Shown piece by piece: positions 1 through 7,102 of a stretch of 11,142 nucleotides of DNA; the first letter of the stretch is position 1, and every line of letters starts with the position of its first letter. The stretch is from NCBI GenBank assembly GCA_003534175.1, contig DPFD01000192.1:16793-27934 (forward strand), in the 5' to 3' direction. The translations under genes and the position numbers were made by a program. This stretch comes from Chitinophagaceae bacterium. GTDB lineage: Bacteria > Bacteroidota > Bacteroidia > Chitinophagales > Chitinophagaceae. The notes beneath the pieces were generated by a model. It was not told the origin of the DNA. It searched no databases and worked only from the letters and a program-made list of their open reading frames with translations.

Positions 1-92
1 TTGATGCCGGCGTTTATTTACCAGCAGGGATATACATCATCCACATGCAAATGGGCAACCAGCAAATCAGGAAAAAGCTGATTAAATTTTAA
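1..92 (+). CDS. 3' end of a secreted protein with a T9SS type A C-terminal sorting tail (partial)
   Basis: Only the last 29 full codons are visible (reading from base 3, stop TAA at 90-92); the 5' part is outside the window. The tail contains LPAGIYIIHMQ and ends with the basic stretch RKKLIKF. This is the classic end of a Por/type IX secretion sorting domain: a 'L..G.Y.....' strand followed by a final strand with Lys/Arg near the C-terminus. Family knowledge says such domains direct Sec-exported proteins across the outer membrane of Bacteroidota, where the tail is removed. What the cargo is cannot be told from this fragment. A hairpin terminator follows about 40 bases downstream, so this is probably the last gene of its transcript. 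The gene converges with lspA. Confidence 0.75.
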   Translation, partial: DAGVYLPAGIYIIHMQMGNQQIRKKLIKF

Positions 93-131
93 GCACCGCG
101 GCCAGCCGCTTTACGATATGTATTCATGCTG

Positions 132-177
132 AATCCGTCTTCGAATCCTCCACAGGATGATGAAGTCGGATTTTTTT
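132..177 (+). terminator. Rho-independent terminator after the T9SS cargo gene
   Basis: AATCCG (132-137) pairs with CGGATT (167-172), CTTC with GAAG and ATCCT with AGGAT around a CCAC loop. One T:T mismatch and a small bulge interrupt the stem. A run of seven T's (171-177) follows directly on the plus strand. The T-run also supplies the TAA stop of the convergent lspA, so the terminator touches the lspA 3' end. On the minus strand the stem is not followed by T's, so it looks one-directional and serves the plus-strand gene. Confidence 0.8.
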
Positions 178-871
178 ATGATACCTGTGACTGATCATCC
201 ACCTTCGCCTTCGTTTCTACAGTGCCGTTAGTTTGGCGTACGGATTCAGGAAAGAATCTTTTCTGGTAGAGGAAGATGGTGATGATGCCCACAGAAATAG
301 AAGCATCTGCGATATTGAAGATTGGCCTGAAAAACTCAAAGTCTTCTCCGCCCCATACCGGGAACCATTCTGGGAAATGACCCTGTATCAGAGGGAAATG
401 CAACATATCCACTACGTTTCCGTGCAGGAAAGAACTGTAGCCCACTGAGGAGAATGTGGCCAGTCCGTTATAGGTTCTGTAATCTCCCATAGCGGCGTCG
501 TAAATCATGCCTTTATCAAATATCATCCCGTAAAAACAGGAATCTATGAGGTTCCCGATGGCTCCTGCATAAATAAGTGTAGCACAAATGATGAACCCCT
601 TGTGCCGTTTATCACGGATGATTTTTCCAATGTACCAGGTACCAAAAATTACGGCGAGAATCCTGAAAACGGTTAAGGCCACCTTGCCCCACTCACCGCC
701 GAACTTCCAGCCATAGGCCATGCCGGGGTTTTCAACAAAGTACAACTGAAACCACGAGCCAAGCACTTTCACTGAATCGTGGAGGTGAAACGTTGTTTTA
801 ATATATATTTTGAGGGCCTGATCTGCCAGTAAAATCAACAAAACAATAAGGACAATATGCTGCTTTTTCAT
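176..871 (-). CDS. lspA: Lipoprotein signal peptidase (signal peptidase II)
   Basis: Inner-membrane aspartyl protease that removes the signal peptide from diacylated prolipoproteins just before the lipid-bearing cysteine. The 231-residue protein opens with a hydrophobic segment (about 5-20) carrying the DQALK motif at 17-21. It also shows ENPGMAYG (47-54), GAIGNLID (103-110), GNVVDM (151-156) and FNIADASI (185-192). By homology the catalytic pair is Asp155 (VVD) and Asp189 (NIAD). Compared with the roughly 160-170 residues of proteobacterial LspA, extra sequence sits between NLID and VVD (about 111-150) and between VVD and FNIAD (about 161-180). The latter contains GGEDFEFFRP, as I recall for Bacteroidota LspA. 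A hydrophilic tail follows 205. It is the last gene of the minus-strand cluster, 46 bp after murF-alr, with a promoter-like box in that gap. The start ATG is immediately followed by the expected basic residues and membrane segment. Confidence 0.95.
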   Translation of the reverse strand: MKKQHIVLIVLLILLADQALKIYIKTTFHLHDSVKVLGSWFQLYFVENPGMAYGWKFGGEWGKVALTVFRILAVIFGTWYIGKIIRDKRHKGFIICATLIYAGAIGNLIDSCFYGMIFDKGMIYDAAMGDYRTYNGLATFSSVGYSSFLHGNVVDMLHFPLIQGHFPEWFPVWGGEDFEFFRPIFNIADASISVGIITIFLYQKRFFPESVRQTNGTVETKAKVDDQSQVS

Positions 872-888
872 GCATCCGGTTTAGTGTT

Positions 889-896
889 CAAAGATA
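889..896 (-). promoter_or_regulatory. Promoter-like -7 box (TATCTTTG) ahead of lspA
   Basis: The minus strand reads TATCTTTG 17 bases upstream of the lspA ATG, an exact match to the Bacteroidota -7 consensus TAnnTTTG. I see no convincing TTTG-type -33 element at the usual 19-21 base distance. The same ten bases TATCTTTGAA occur in front of the DUF4838 gene at 7063-7072. If used, it would give lspA its own short-leader transcript within the cluster. The match could be chance. Confidence 0.35.
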
Positions 897-917
897 GGTG
901 TAAAGCCTTTTCCGGGG

Positions 918-3392
918 CTAATCATGATAGTACACCCTTTTAATTCGTTGTGAAATGCCGGTTAAAATTTCATAGGGAATGGTGCCGGCTCTCGAAGCCA
1001 CTTCCTGTACTGAAAACTGCGGACCAAACAAAATTACGGTATCGCCTTCCCGGGCATCAATGCCGGAGACATCTACCATGGTCATATCCATGCAAACATT
1101 CCCCACCACCGGTGCCTTTTTACCGTTGATCCACACCTGTCCGTTGCCGTTACCTAACATTCTCGGGTATCCGTCGGCATAACCGATGCGTATAGTGGCA
1201 ATGGTACTGTCTTTAGTCATTCGCCCGGCACGATTATATCCCACTGTATCCCCTGCTTTAACTACCCTGATTTGAGAAATCGTGGTTTTCAGTGTGCCCA
1301 CCTCCTGCAATCTTGCAGCCACTTCCGGAACTGAATCCATACCATACAGGCCTATACCCAATCTTACCATATCATACCGAAGATCCGGATGCCGGGTGAT
1401 GGCGGCAGAGTTTCCGAGGTGCCTGATAAATGCATTGCCGGCCACAACGGTTATTTCGTCGCACATTTTGTTGAACAGTTCCGCCTGATGTTTGGTGAAC
1501 GTATCCAGGGATGGATTTTCACTTCCAACGAGATGAGAAAAAACAGATTGCACTTTTATCTGCGGACTCTCCCGGAGCAGCATACACACATTGCCGATAT
1601 CATTCCATTCAAAGCCCAGGCGGTGCATACCGGTGTCGAGCTTCAGATGCACCGGGAAGCCCGTGATGTTACGCGCTTCGAGATACCGAATCCAGGCGGT
1701 GGCAATCCGGAAGGAATAAATCTCAGGTTCCAGATTATACTTTACCATATTGGCAAAACCGGCTTCTTCGGTGTTCATCACCATAATGGGTAAACGCACA
1801 CCAGCCTGCCGTAACTCCACCCCTTCATCGGGATAAGCTACTGCCAGATAATCTACCTTGGCGTGTTGCAGGATGTTGGCTATTTCAAAACTGCCGGTTC
1901 CGTAACTGAATGCCTTCACCATCACCATCAGTTTCGTGTTCCGCAATTGATTCTGATAGAAGCGCAGGTTGTTGCGGAGTGCACTCAGGTTGATTTCAAA
2001 TACTGCGTCGTGGGTTTTGGTTTCCAGGAGCGACATGATGCGTTCAAAACCAAACACCCGGGCGCCTTTCAGCAGGATGGTTTCATGTTGAAAAGTAAAC
2101 TGCGGATAGGCTGACAGGAAAGATTCTGTATCAGAAAAGAAATGGGTTTCAGTAATTTTTGCAAACCAATCCCGTCTCTGCATTAAATCTTCCCCAATGG
2201 CAATTAGTCGGTCTATTTTTTTCTTGTTCAACAAAGCCGACACATACCGGTAAGTGGTATCCTTATCTTTCCTGAGCTGATAAATATCACTCAGAAAAAC
2301 GGTGCGCCTGGGATGTTGATGCTGTTGTTCAAGAAAATCGAGTGCGATGCTGAGTGAGGTAAGATCACTGATATAACTGTCATTAATAACCGAACAATGC
2401 TGAATACCTTCCTTCATTTCGAGCCTCATCTCTACCACCGGCAAATGATGCAGGTGTTCCCGAATCATGCTTTCCGGCACATTCAGATACAGCAATACCG
2501 TAATACAGGTGAGGGCGTTTGAAACAGAAGCCACATCTGCAAACGGAATATTGAAATGCAATAAGGATTTTTTATAACGGCAATGTATAGACGTAGTTGC
2601 ACCATGTGTGATAGTTTCCAATACACACACCGTATTGTCTTCACTGCTTCCCCAACTCAGTATTTTCATGCCGGGGTGCTTTTGCGCATATTCTCCTACC
2701 TTTCTTTTCAATACCGGATCATTCGATCCGTATATTAAAGCAGTGGCACCTTCGAACAGCCGGAGTTTCTCCTCAATTTTTTCTTCCACATTTTTAAACC
2801 CGGAAGCGTGGGCTTCGCCGATGGACGTAATCACACCTATGGATGGACGAATCATTGCGTTCAGCCGTTCCATTTCCTGAGTTTGAGAAATACCGGCTTC
2901 AAAAATACCGAGGGTATGCTGGTTGTTGATTTGCCAGATACTCAAGGGCACACCGATTTGTGAATTATAACTCTTCGGACTTTTTACAATCTGATATGTA
3001 TGATTCAACAGATGATACAGCCATTCTTTTACTACTGTTTTTCCGTTGCTGCCGGTAATGCCGATGACGGGTAGCGAAAACCTAACCCGATGCCTTTTTG
3101 CCAGTTTCTGCAGGGCATCCACCACATCCGGAACCACAATAAAAGATGCGTCTGTACAACGTGAAAAGCCGTTGTATGATTCATCCACCACAAAGGCTCT
3201 TACGCCTTGTTCGTATAAGGTTTCTACAAATGGGTTGGCCGAACGTCCAACACTATGGATGGTAAAAAATAAAGTAGATTCAGGAACCACCAGTTTTCTG
3301 CTGTCAGTCAATAACTGCTCAATCAGCGGATTGTGTGGCGCCTGCTCAGGAACTACCTGCAGTATGTCGGCAATATCTGAAAAAGTATACAC
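918..3392 (-). CDS. murF-alr: Fused MurF ligase / alanine racemase
   Basis: Two-domain cytoplasmic enzyme of peptidoglycan synthesis. The MurF part (about 1-455) would join D-Ala-D-Ala to the UDP-MurNAc-tripeptide using ATP. The Alr part (about 460-824) makes D-Ala from L-Ala with PLP. MurF signs: P-loop GITGSNGKT (111-119), SPKSYNSQIGVPLS (138-151), IFEAGISQ (163-170), NDSYISDLTS (337-346). Alr signs: MVKAFSYGTG with the PLP lysine K493, LKLDTGMHRLGF (583-594), GNSAAITRHPD (660-670), VGYNR with the second catalytic base Y719, and GNVCMDMTMVD (764-774). This fusion is widespread in Bacteroidota; a separate MurF may exist elsewhere. Start is GTG: Shine-Dalgarno-like GAAGGA lies 7 bases upstream (3400-3405), and the alternative in-frame region meets a stop. 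In the MurF half, Ile341 replaces the Asn of the usual SYN motif. It lies 18 bp after terC and is probably cotranscribed. Confidence 0.95.
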   Translation of the reverse strand: MYTFSDIADILQVVPEQAPHNPLIEQLLTDSRKLVVPESTLFFTIHSVGRSANPFVETLYEQGVRAFVVDESYNGFSRCTDASFIVVPDVVDALQKLAKRHRVRFSLPVIGITGSNGKTVVKEWLYHLLNHTYQIVKSPKSYNSQIGVPLSIWQINNQHTLGIFEAGISQTQEMERLNAMIRPSIGVITSIGEAHASGFKNVEEKIEEKLRLFEGATALIYGSNDPVLKRKVGEYAQKHPGMKILSWGSSEDNTVCVLETITHGATTSIHCRYKKSLLHFNIPFADVASVSNALTCITVLLYLNVPESMIREHLHHLPVVEMRLEMKEGIQHCSVINDSYISDLTSLSIALDFLEQQHQHPRRTVFLSDIYQLRKDKDTTYRYVSALLNKKKIDRLIAIGEDLMQRRDWFAKITETHFFSDTESFLSAYPQFTFQHETILLKGARVFGFERIMSLLETKTHDAVFEINLSALRNNLRFYQNQLRNTKLMVMVKAFSYGTGSFEIANILQHAKVDYLAVAYPDEGVELRQAGVRLPIMVMNTEEAGFANMVKYNLEPEIYSFRIATAWIRYLEARNITGFPVHLKLDTGMHRLGFEWNDIGNVCMLLRESPQIKVQSVFSHLVGSENPSLDTFTKHQAELFNKMCDEITVVAGNAFIRHLGNSAAITRHPDLRYDMVRLGIGLYGMDSVPEVAARLQEVGTLKTTISQIRVVKAGDTVGYNRAGRMTKDSTIATIRIGYADGYPRMLGNGNGQVWINGKKAPVVGNVCMDMTMVDVSGIDAREGDTVILFGPQFSVQEVASRAGTIPYEILTGISQRIKRVYYHD

Positions 3393-3399
3393 GGTTTAT

Positions 3400-3405
3400 T
3401 CCTTC
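3400..3405 (-). promoter_or_regulatory. Ribosome binding site deciding the GTG start of murF-alr
   Basis: The minus strand reads GAAGGA, 7 bases before the GTG at 3390-3392. The only nearby ATG (overlapping this site) runs straight into a TAA, so the GTG is the supported start. The encoded VYTFSDIADIL opening also fits the usual start of MurF proteins. Confidence 0.6.
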
Positions 3406-3410
3406 ATAAA

Positions 3411-4361
3411 TTACTTTCGGTCGGTGGTTGTAGGTAAGCTGCTCTTTCTTTGAAAATACACCGATAAAATCATTGATCCTCCGATGCAGAAAACAATCAT
3501 CAGTAAAGAAATCCATACAGGTACATGATAGAAATCTGCAATCATCATTTTCGCACCAATGAATAACAGCACCACAGCAATCCCCTGTTGCAGGTAAGAG
3601 AACTTCTCGGCTGCACCTCGCAACAGAAAAAACAAACTACGCAAACCCAAAACCGCAAAAATATTAGAAGAGTAAATCAGCAATTTATCATTGGGATCGG
3701 GGATGATGGAAAATACTGCCGGTATGGAGTCGATTGCAAAAACAATATCAATCAACCCAAGCATAATCACCACCATAGCCAGTTTGGTGAGATAGGTTTT
3801 TCCGTTGTTCTTGATGAAAAAGCGATTATTGGGTTCTTCATTGGTGGTGCGCAAATATTTCGTCATCAATTTGAAAGCCCAGTTTTCTTCGGGGTTAAAC
3901 TCATCATCATCCTTGGCCACAAACATTTTAAACCCGGTAAACAACAAAAATGCACCAAATACATACATAATCCAGCTGAAACGGGCTACCAGTTCACTGC
4001 CCAGCGCAATAAACACTATCCTGAATACGATAGCCATCAGAATACCCAGAAGCAATACCCTGGAGAAATTGTTTGGTTTCACCTTGAAGAACGTGAAGAT
4101 GATGATGAACACAAAGATGTTGTCGATGGACAAAGACCATTCCAGCAGGTATGCAGAAATATATTGAATAGCATCTTCCCTGCCATGTTCATACCAGATG
4201 AACGCGCAGAAGCCCAATGAAAGTGAAACCCAGAATATTGTCTGAAACAAGGCCTTTTTGGTGCTGATGATTTCATCCTTCTTGCTCAGCAAGCCCAGAT
4301 CAAAAATCAGGGCAACTACAATAACTGCAGAAAAAATCAGATAAATGATGCTATCGCTCAT
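3411..4361 (-). CDS. TerC/Alx-family integral membrane protein
   Basis: A polytopic inner-membrane protein of 316 residues with about eight or nine hydrophobic segments. Hallmark TerC motifs are visible: EWSLSIDNIFVF (74-85, acidic D80), DIVFAIDSIPAVF (205-217, acidic D211), SNIFAVLGLRSLFFLL (232-247) and IGAKMM (268-273). A charged cytoplasmic-type loop (150-185) separates two halves. Members were named from tellurite resistance operons. E. coli Alx and Bacillus TerC homologues are linked to Mn2+ export and to metal loading of secreted proteins, so metal-ion transport is the best guess, though the substrate here is unknown. It sits 12 bp after gldG and 18 bp before murF-alr, so it is very likely cotranscribed. 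No other ter genes are nearby, which argues against a dedicated tellurite operon. No clear Shine-Dalgarno sequence precedes the ATG. Confidence 0.9.
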   Translation of the reverse strand: MSDSIIYLIFSAVIVVALIFDLGLLSKKDEIISTKKALFQTIFWVSLSLGFCAFIWYEHGREDAIQYISAYLLEWSLSIDNIFVFIIIFTFFKVKPNNFSRVLLLGILMAIVFRIVFIALGSELVARFSWIMYVFGAFLLFTGFKMFVAKDDDEFNPEENWAFKLMTKYLRTTNEEPNNRFFIKNNGKTYLTKLAMVVIMLGLIDIVFAIDSIPAVFSIIPDPNDKLLIYSSNIFAVLGLRSLFFLLRGAAEKFSYLQQGIAVVLLFIGAKMMIADFYHVPVWISLLMIVFCIGGSMILSVYFQRKSSLPTTTDRK

Positions 4362-4373
4362 GGGGTGTTGTTT

Positions 4374-6080
4374 TTATTTTGAGAAGCGTCTTTTTCGGTT
4401 CCATTGAAAGAATATGGCAAATACAATTACAATGCACACCGGTAATACAATATTGAATAATTGCCATTTGGTTTTTTCATCAGCCACTTTTTTGGCATCC
4501 AGCAGGCGCAATTGATAATCTTTTCCTTTGGCTTCGCTCAACTGGTATACATCCAGCAGGTATTCAAGCGCGTTGCGCACAAAATCGCGGTTGGCAAACG
4601 GATATGCCCTTTGAGATTCGTATGTGTATGGGTTCATACCCATGGGGATAGGCTGATCACCCCGCACCACATCGTTCAGCACCATATCTCCATCGCTCAC
4701 CAATATCATTTTGTTATCGTGGATGGCTCGCGGCAGAAAAGTGGCGTTGTATTGCTGCAATGTATCGCGCATGGCTGAGGAGAGGCGATTGGCATACAAT
4801 GAGGTGAAACGCCCTTCCAGCAAAACGGCCACCGGAATATTTGCTTTTTTGAATCGTTCGTCTTCCGGAGCATTTACATTTTCTTTTCCACTGATGAGCG
4901 CCGGAGTGGCTATAGTTCTTGAATTGACTGAACTACTGAGGAGGATGGTTTTGCGAATGCCATCGGCCTCAACCGTATCCATGCTGTTGATGAACCTTCC
5001 GGATACCAGTCCCATATTTTTATTGACGGGATGATTGCCCGGTGATTCCAGTACAGGAAAATAATTCCAGGGGAGCAATTCAAACTGTTGATTACCGCTC
5101 ACATCAAAGGGCAGATAATCGCATTGCAAATCCATCAACAAATCGGCATTGATGCGTGCCCCGTATTTGAATACTAGATCGTTCAGTTCCAGTCCGCGAT
5201 CATAGGCAATCACCTCATTCTTTATCTGCAGGCTATCCATTTCGGCTTCCAGTCTGTCAATAAACATCAGCAATTTCCCGCCGTTCATCACGTATTGATC
5301 CAGTTTCAGTTTTTGTTCGGGAGTGAAAGGTATTGTGGGTTTTACCACGAGCAGTGCGGAAATTTCAGCAGGGATTACGGGTTGTTCCCTGAGGTTGAAC
5401 GTAACGAGGTTATAATCTGTTTTCAGCACATTTTCCACCAGATCATACACATTAGCACCCATCGGTTGTCCGTTACCGGTAGCATATCCCACTACGGGCC
5501 GTTTATCTACACTGAGGCGTGCAATGGCATCTGCAAAATGATACTCCAGCATCGCTTCGGCACTGTTGAGTTCATCGTGGCTGATCATGGACGATTTTCC
5601 ATTGTACAACGCCACTGGCATAGATGATTCCTTATAATGAACAAATGCCCAGGGGTAAACGAGTTGTTGCTGCTGACCTTCCTTTAGCTGTGAGGTAAGG
5701 TTGATGGGAAACATTTGCAGCGAGGTGAGAGAATCTCCATAAGTAATATCCGTTCCGGGAAAAGGTTCTTCCGGAGAAATAAAACTCAGTTCCAGTTTAT
5801 TGCCGGCCACTTCACGGAATTCCTGCAGTACATCATTTACTGCACCCGAGAGTTTTCTGAATCCGCTCGGAAAGTTTCCTTTCAGAAAAACTTCAATGGT
5901 TACCGGCTCTTTGAGGTTATTCAACAGTTCTTTAGTGGCCTTGCTGAGTGTAAATCTTTTTTCATTCGTAAGATCCATACGGGCATGCCATCGGGCCGCG
6001 CCCCAGTTTACGGCAACCAATACCAGCAATACCAATGGAATAAAGAATCGGTTTGACTTCCGCTTTTGATTCATCGCCAT
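4374..6080 (-). CDS. gldG: Gliding-associated ABC transporter auxiliary component GldG
   Basis: A 568-residue membrane-anchored protein of the GldG / ABC-transporter auxiliary family. After a basic N-terminus it has a transmembrane segment (about 12-30), then the family-typical DLTNEKRFTLS (36-46). A long presumably periplasmic region follows, including VVGYATGNGQPMG near residue 195. A second transmembrane helix lies near the end (about 541-559) and the protein finishes in a basic tail (RKRRFSK). In Flavobacterium johnsoniae GldG works with the permease GldF and the ATPase GldA, and mutants fail to glide; the transported substrate is unknown. Its ATG overlaps the gldF stop by one base (TAATG), which suggests translational coupling. 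A second ATG two codons later is an equally possible start. No gldA lies in the window; it is usually encoded elsewhere. Confidence 0.9.
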   Translation of the reverse strand: MAMNQKRKSNRFFIPLVLLVLVAVNWGAARWHARMDLTNEKRFTLSKATKELLNNLKEPVTIEVFLKGNFPSGFRKLSGAVNDVLQEFREVAGNKLELSFISPEEPFPGTDITYGDSLTSLQMFPINLTSQLKEGQQQQLVYPWAFVHYKESSMPVALYNGKSSMISHDELNSAEAMLEYHFADAIARLSVDKRPVVGYATGNGQPMGANVYDLVENVLKTDYNLVTFNLREQPVIPAEISALLVVKPTIPFTPEQKLKLDQYVMNGGKLLMFIDRLEAEMDSLQIKNEVIAYDRGLELNDLVFKYGARINADLLMDLQCDYLPFDVSGNQQFELLPWNYFPVLESPGNHPVNKNMGLVSGRFINSMDTVEADGIRKTILLSSSVNSRTIATPALISGKENVNAPEDERFKKANIPVAVLLEGRFTSLYANRLSSAMRDTLQQYNATFLPRAIHDNKMILVSDGDMVLNDVVRGDQPIPMGMNPYTYESQRAYPFANRDFVRNALEYLLDVYQLSEAKGKDYQLRLLDAKKVADEKTKWQLFNIVLPVCIVIVFAIFFQWNRKRRFSK

Positions 6081-6802
6081 TATTTTTTTTGTACATTTTT
6101 AATGGTGATCAATAAAAACAACACAATCATGCTGAGGAAATAAATGACATCTCTGGTATCCAGCACTCCCCTGCTGATACTTCGGTAATGAAAGTCGATC
6201 CCGATCATCTCAATGTAATAGTCTGCATTTCCGCTGAATACCGGCAAGGCACTCACCGCATTGAAGCCGTAATACAGGATGAGGCAGGCAAAAGCACTCA
6301 CCAGAAAAGCCACCACAGCGTTGGAAGTGAAGCTGCTGCAGCAAACACTGATAGATGCAAAAACTGCAGCCAGAAAAAACAAACCGATATAACTGCCCGC
6401 AATTCCGCCACCGTCTATTTGTCCGGTTGTACTTAACGCCTGAATGGTATATACATATAAAAATGTAGGCACAATCACCACCAGCATTACACCGAGCACA
6501 GAAAAATATTTTCCAAGTACTATTTGAGATGCCGTGAGTGGTCGGGTTTTTAGGGTTTCGAATGTACCTGTTCTGAATTCATCCGAAAAAGCGCGCATGG
6601 CAATCGCCGGAATGAGAAACATCAACACCCAGGGTGCCAGTTGAAAAAAGGAATCGAGGGTGGCATAACCGAACTCAAGGATGCTGCTATCCTGAAGCAG
6701 GAAAAGAAAAATTCCGTTCACCAGTAAGAAAAGCAATAAGGCAATGTATCCGGTTAAATTGCTGAAAAACTGCCTTATTTCCTTCATGCAAATACTCCAC
6801 AT
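6080..6802 (-). CDS. gldF: Gliding-associated ABC transporter permease GldF
   Basis: A 240-residue ABC-2-type permease with six predicted membrane segments (roughly 16-35, 50-70, 98-120, 137-160, 165-185, 217-236). The N-terminus MWSICMKEIRQFFSNLTGY and the cytoplasmic loop SDEFRTGTFETLKTRPL (about 73-89) are typical of GldF and related ABC-2 permeases. The loop is the part expected to contact the ATPase. It would form the channel of the GldA-GldF-GldG complex in the inner membrane. It is the first gene of the five-gene minus-strand cluster, and the region upstream of it is divergent with the DUF4838 gene. The stop codon shares a base with the gldG ATG. I chose the first ATG because the MWS start is conserved in the family. 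Confidence 0.9.
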   Translation of the reverse strand: MWSICMKEIRQFFSNLTGYIALLLFLLVNGIFLFLLQDSSILEFGYATLDSFFQLAPWVLMFLIPAIAMRAFSDEFRTGTFETLKTRPLTASQIVLGKYFSVLGVMLVVIVPTFLYVYTIQALSTTGQIDGGGIAGSYIGLFFLAAVFASISVCCSSFTSNAVVAFLVSAFACLILYYGFNAVSALPVFSGNADYYIEMIGIDFHYRSISRGVLDTRDVIYFLSMIVLFLLITIKNVQKK

Positions 6803-6847
6803 AGCATAAAAAGTTGATGCAATTTACAGTATCGGCACGTAAGAGTG

Positions 6848-6921
6848 AATGAACGCTGATAATTTAGAGAAAATAACCCGGTCATGCAGCATTCAAAGGC
6901 AAATGAACGTCTGATATATTA
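6848..6921. repeat. Imperfect direct repeat pair, possible operator
   Basis: AATGAACGCTGATAATTTA (6848-6866) and AATGAACGTCTGATATATTA (6902-6921) match at nearly all positions, allowing one inserted T. Their starts are 54 bases apart, close to five helical turns. The right copy falls between the candidate -33 and -7 boxes of a possible gldF promoter. A regulator-binding role is inference only; similarity by chance in AT-rich DNA is possible. Confidence 0.35.
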
Positions 6922-6923
6922 AA
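6894..6923 (-). promoter_or_regulatory. Weak candidate promoter for the gldF cluster
   Basis: On the minus strand TTTA (6920-6923) is followed after 18 bases by TGCCTTTG (6894-6901), a 7-of-8 match to TAnnTTTG. This would leave a leader of about 85 bases before the gldF ATG. The fit to the Bacteroidota TTTG-N19-TAnnTTTG promoter is imperfect at both boxes. Confidence 0.22.
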
Positions 6924-7016
6924 CCATTCACCCATCTTTCAGCCAAAACTTACCTTTCCGATACGCACCGGATGATGCAGTATATGGGTAACTGATTCCG
7001 TTATCCGGGCAGATGA

Positions 7017-7046
7017 AATCCCCGCTCCCGCTGCGGGGATTCTTTT
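7017..7046 (+). terminator. Perfect 9-bp GC-rich hairpin with short T-tract upstream of the DUF4838 gene
   Basis: AATCCCCGC (7017-7025) pairs perfectly with GCGGGGATT (7033-7041) around a 7-base loop, TCCCGCT, and CTTTT follows (7042-7046). The form is that of an intrinsic terminator for plus-strand transcription, but no plus-strand gene ends upstream. It lies just before the likely promoter of the DUF4838 gene, so it may block antisense transcripts leaking from the gldF side. If transcription starts further upstream, it could instead be an attenuator. Confidence 0.55.
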
Positions 7047-7062
7047 GCGGTAACCTCTACGA

Positions 7063-7070
7063 TATCTTTG
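7063..7070 (+). promoter_or_regulatory. Promoter-like -7 box (TATCTTTG) for the DUF4838 gene
   Basis: TATCTTTG matches the Bacteroidota -7 consensus TAnnTTTG exactly. A TTTTG at 7043-7047 could serve as the -33 box, but the spacing (15 bases) is shorter than the usual 19-21. A second near match, TATCTTTC, follows at 7079-7086, giving a tandem ATATCTTT[G/C]AA pattern. Transcription from the first box would begin around 7077, leaving a leader of about 25 bases that contains the ribosome binding site. Confidence 0.45.
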
Positions 7071-7089
7071 AATGTTTATATCTTTCAAC

Positions 7090-7095
7090 AAAGGA
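7090..7095 (+). promoter_or_regulatory. Ribosome binding site deciding the DUF4838 start
   Basis: AAAGGA lies 7 bases before the ATG at 7103. This supports starting at 7103 and not at the upstream in-frame ATG at 7013, which would place the hairpin and promoter box inside the gene and bury the signal peptide. Confidence 0.6.
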
Positions 7096-7102
7096 TTTTT
7101 AT

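Larger units (their letters stand above)
6803..7102. other. Divergent non-coding control region between gldF and the DUF4838 gene
   Basis: The 300 bases between the gldF ATG and the chosen ATG of the plus-strand gene contain no convincing gene. An overlapping short minus-strand reading frame (6939-7148) has an unlikely composition and runs into the signal-peptide region of the neighbour. The stretch holds an imperfect direct repeat (6848-6866 and 6902-6921), weak promoter-like elements facing gldF, a perfect 9-bp hairpin (7017-7041) and a good TAnnTTTG box facing right (7063-7070). Confidence 0.6.

Noticed and set aside
97..108. GC-rich palindrome as a terminator for lspA
   Set aside because: The stem is only four or five pairs with a very tight loop, and no T-run follows directly on the minus strand.
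3588..4220. Plus-strand open frame of 210 codons
   Set aside because: It lies wholly antisense to terC, whose membrane segments and motifs are unambiguous; its His/Gln/Lys-rich composition is what the reverse of a hydrophobic gene gives.
3411..4361. Tellurite-resistance operon
   Set aside because: Only a terC-type gene is present, without terA/B/D/E/Z. Its cotranscription with envelope genes suits a general metal-ion role better.
7013..7102. Longer in-frame start of the DUF4838 gene, adding 30 residues
   Set aside because: It would bury the signal peptide behind a non-hydrophobic leader and place the hairpin and TATCTTTG box inside the gene. The ATG at 7103 has a ribosome binding site and a proper signal peptide.
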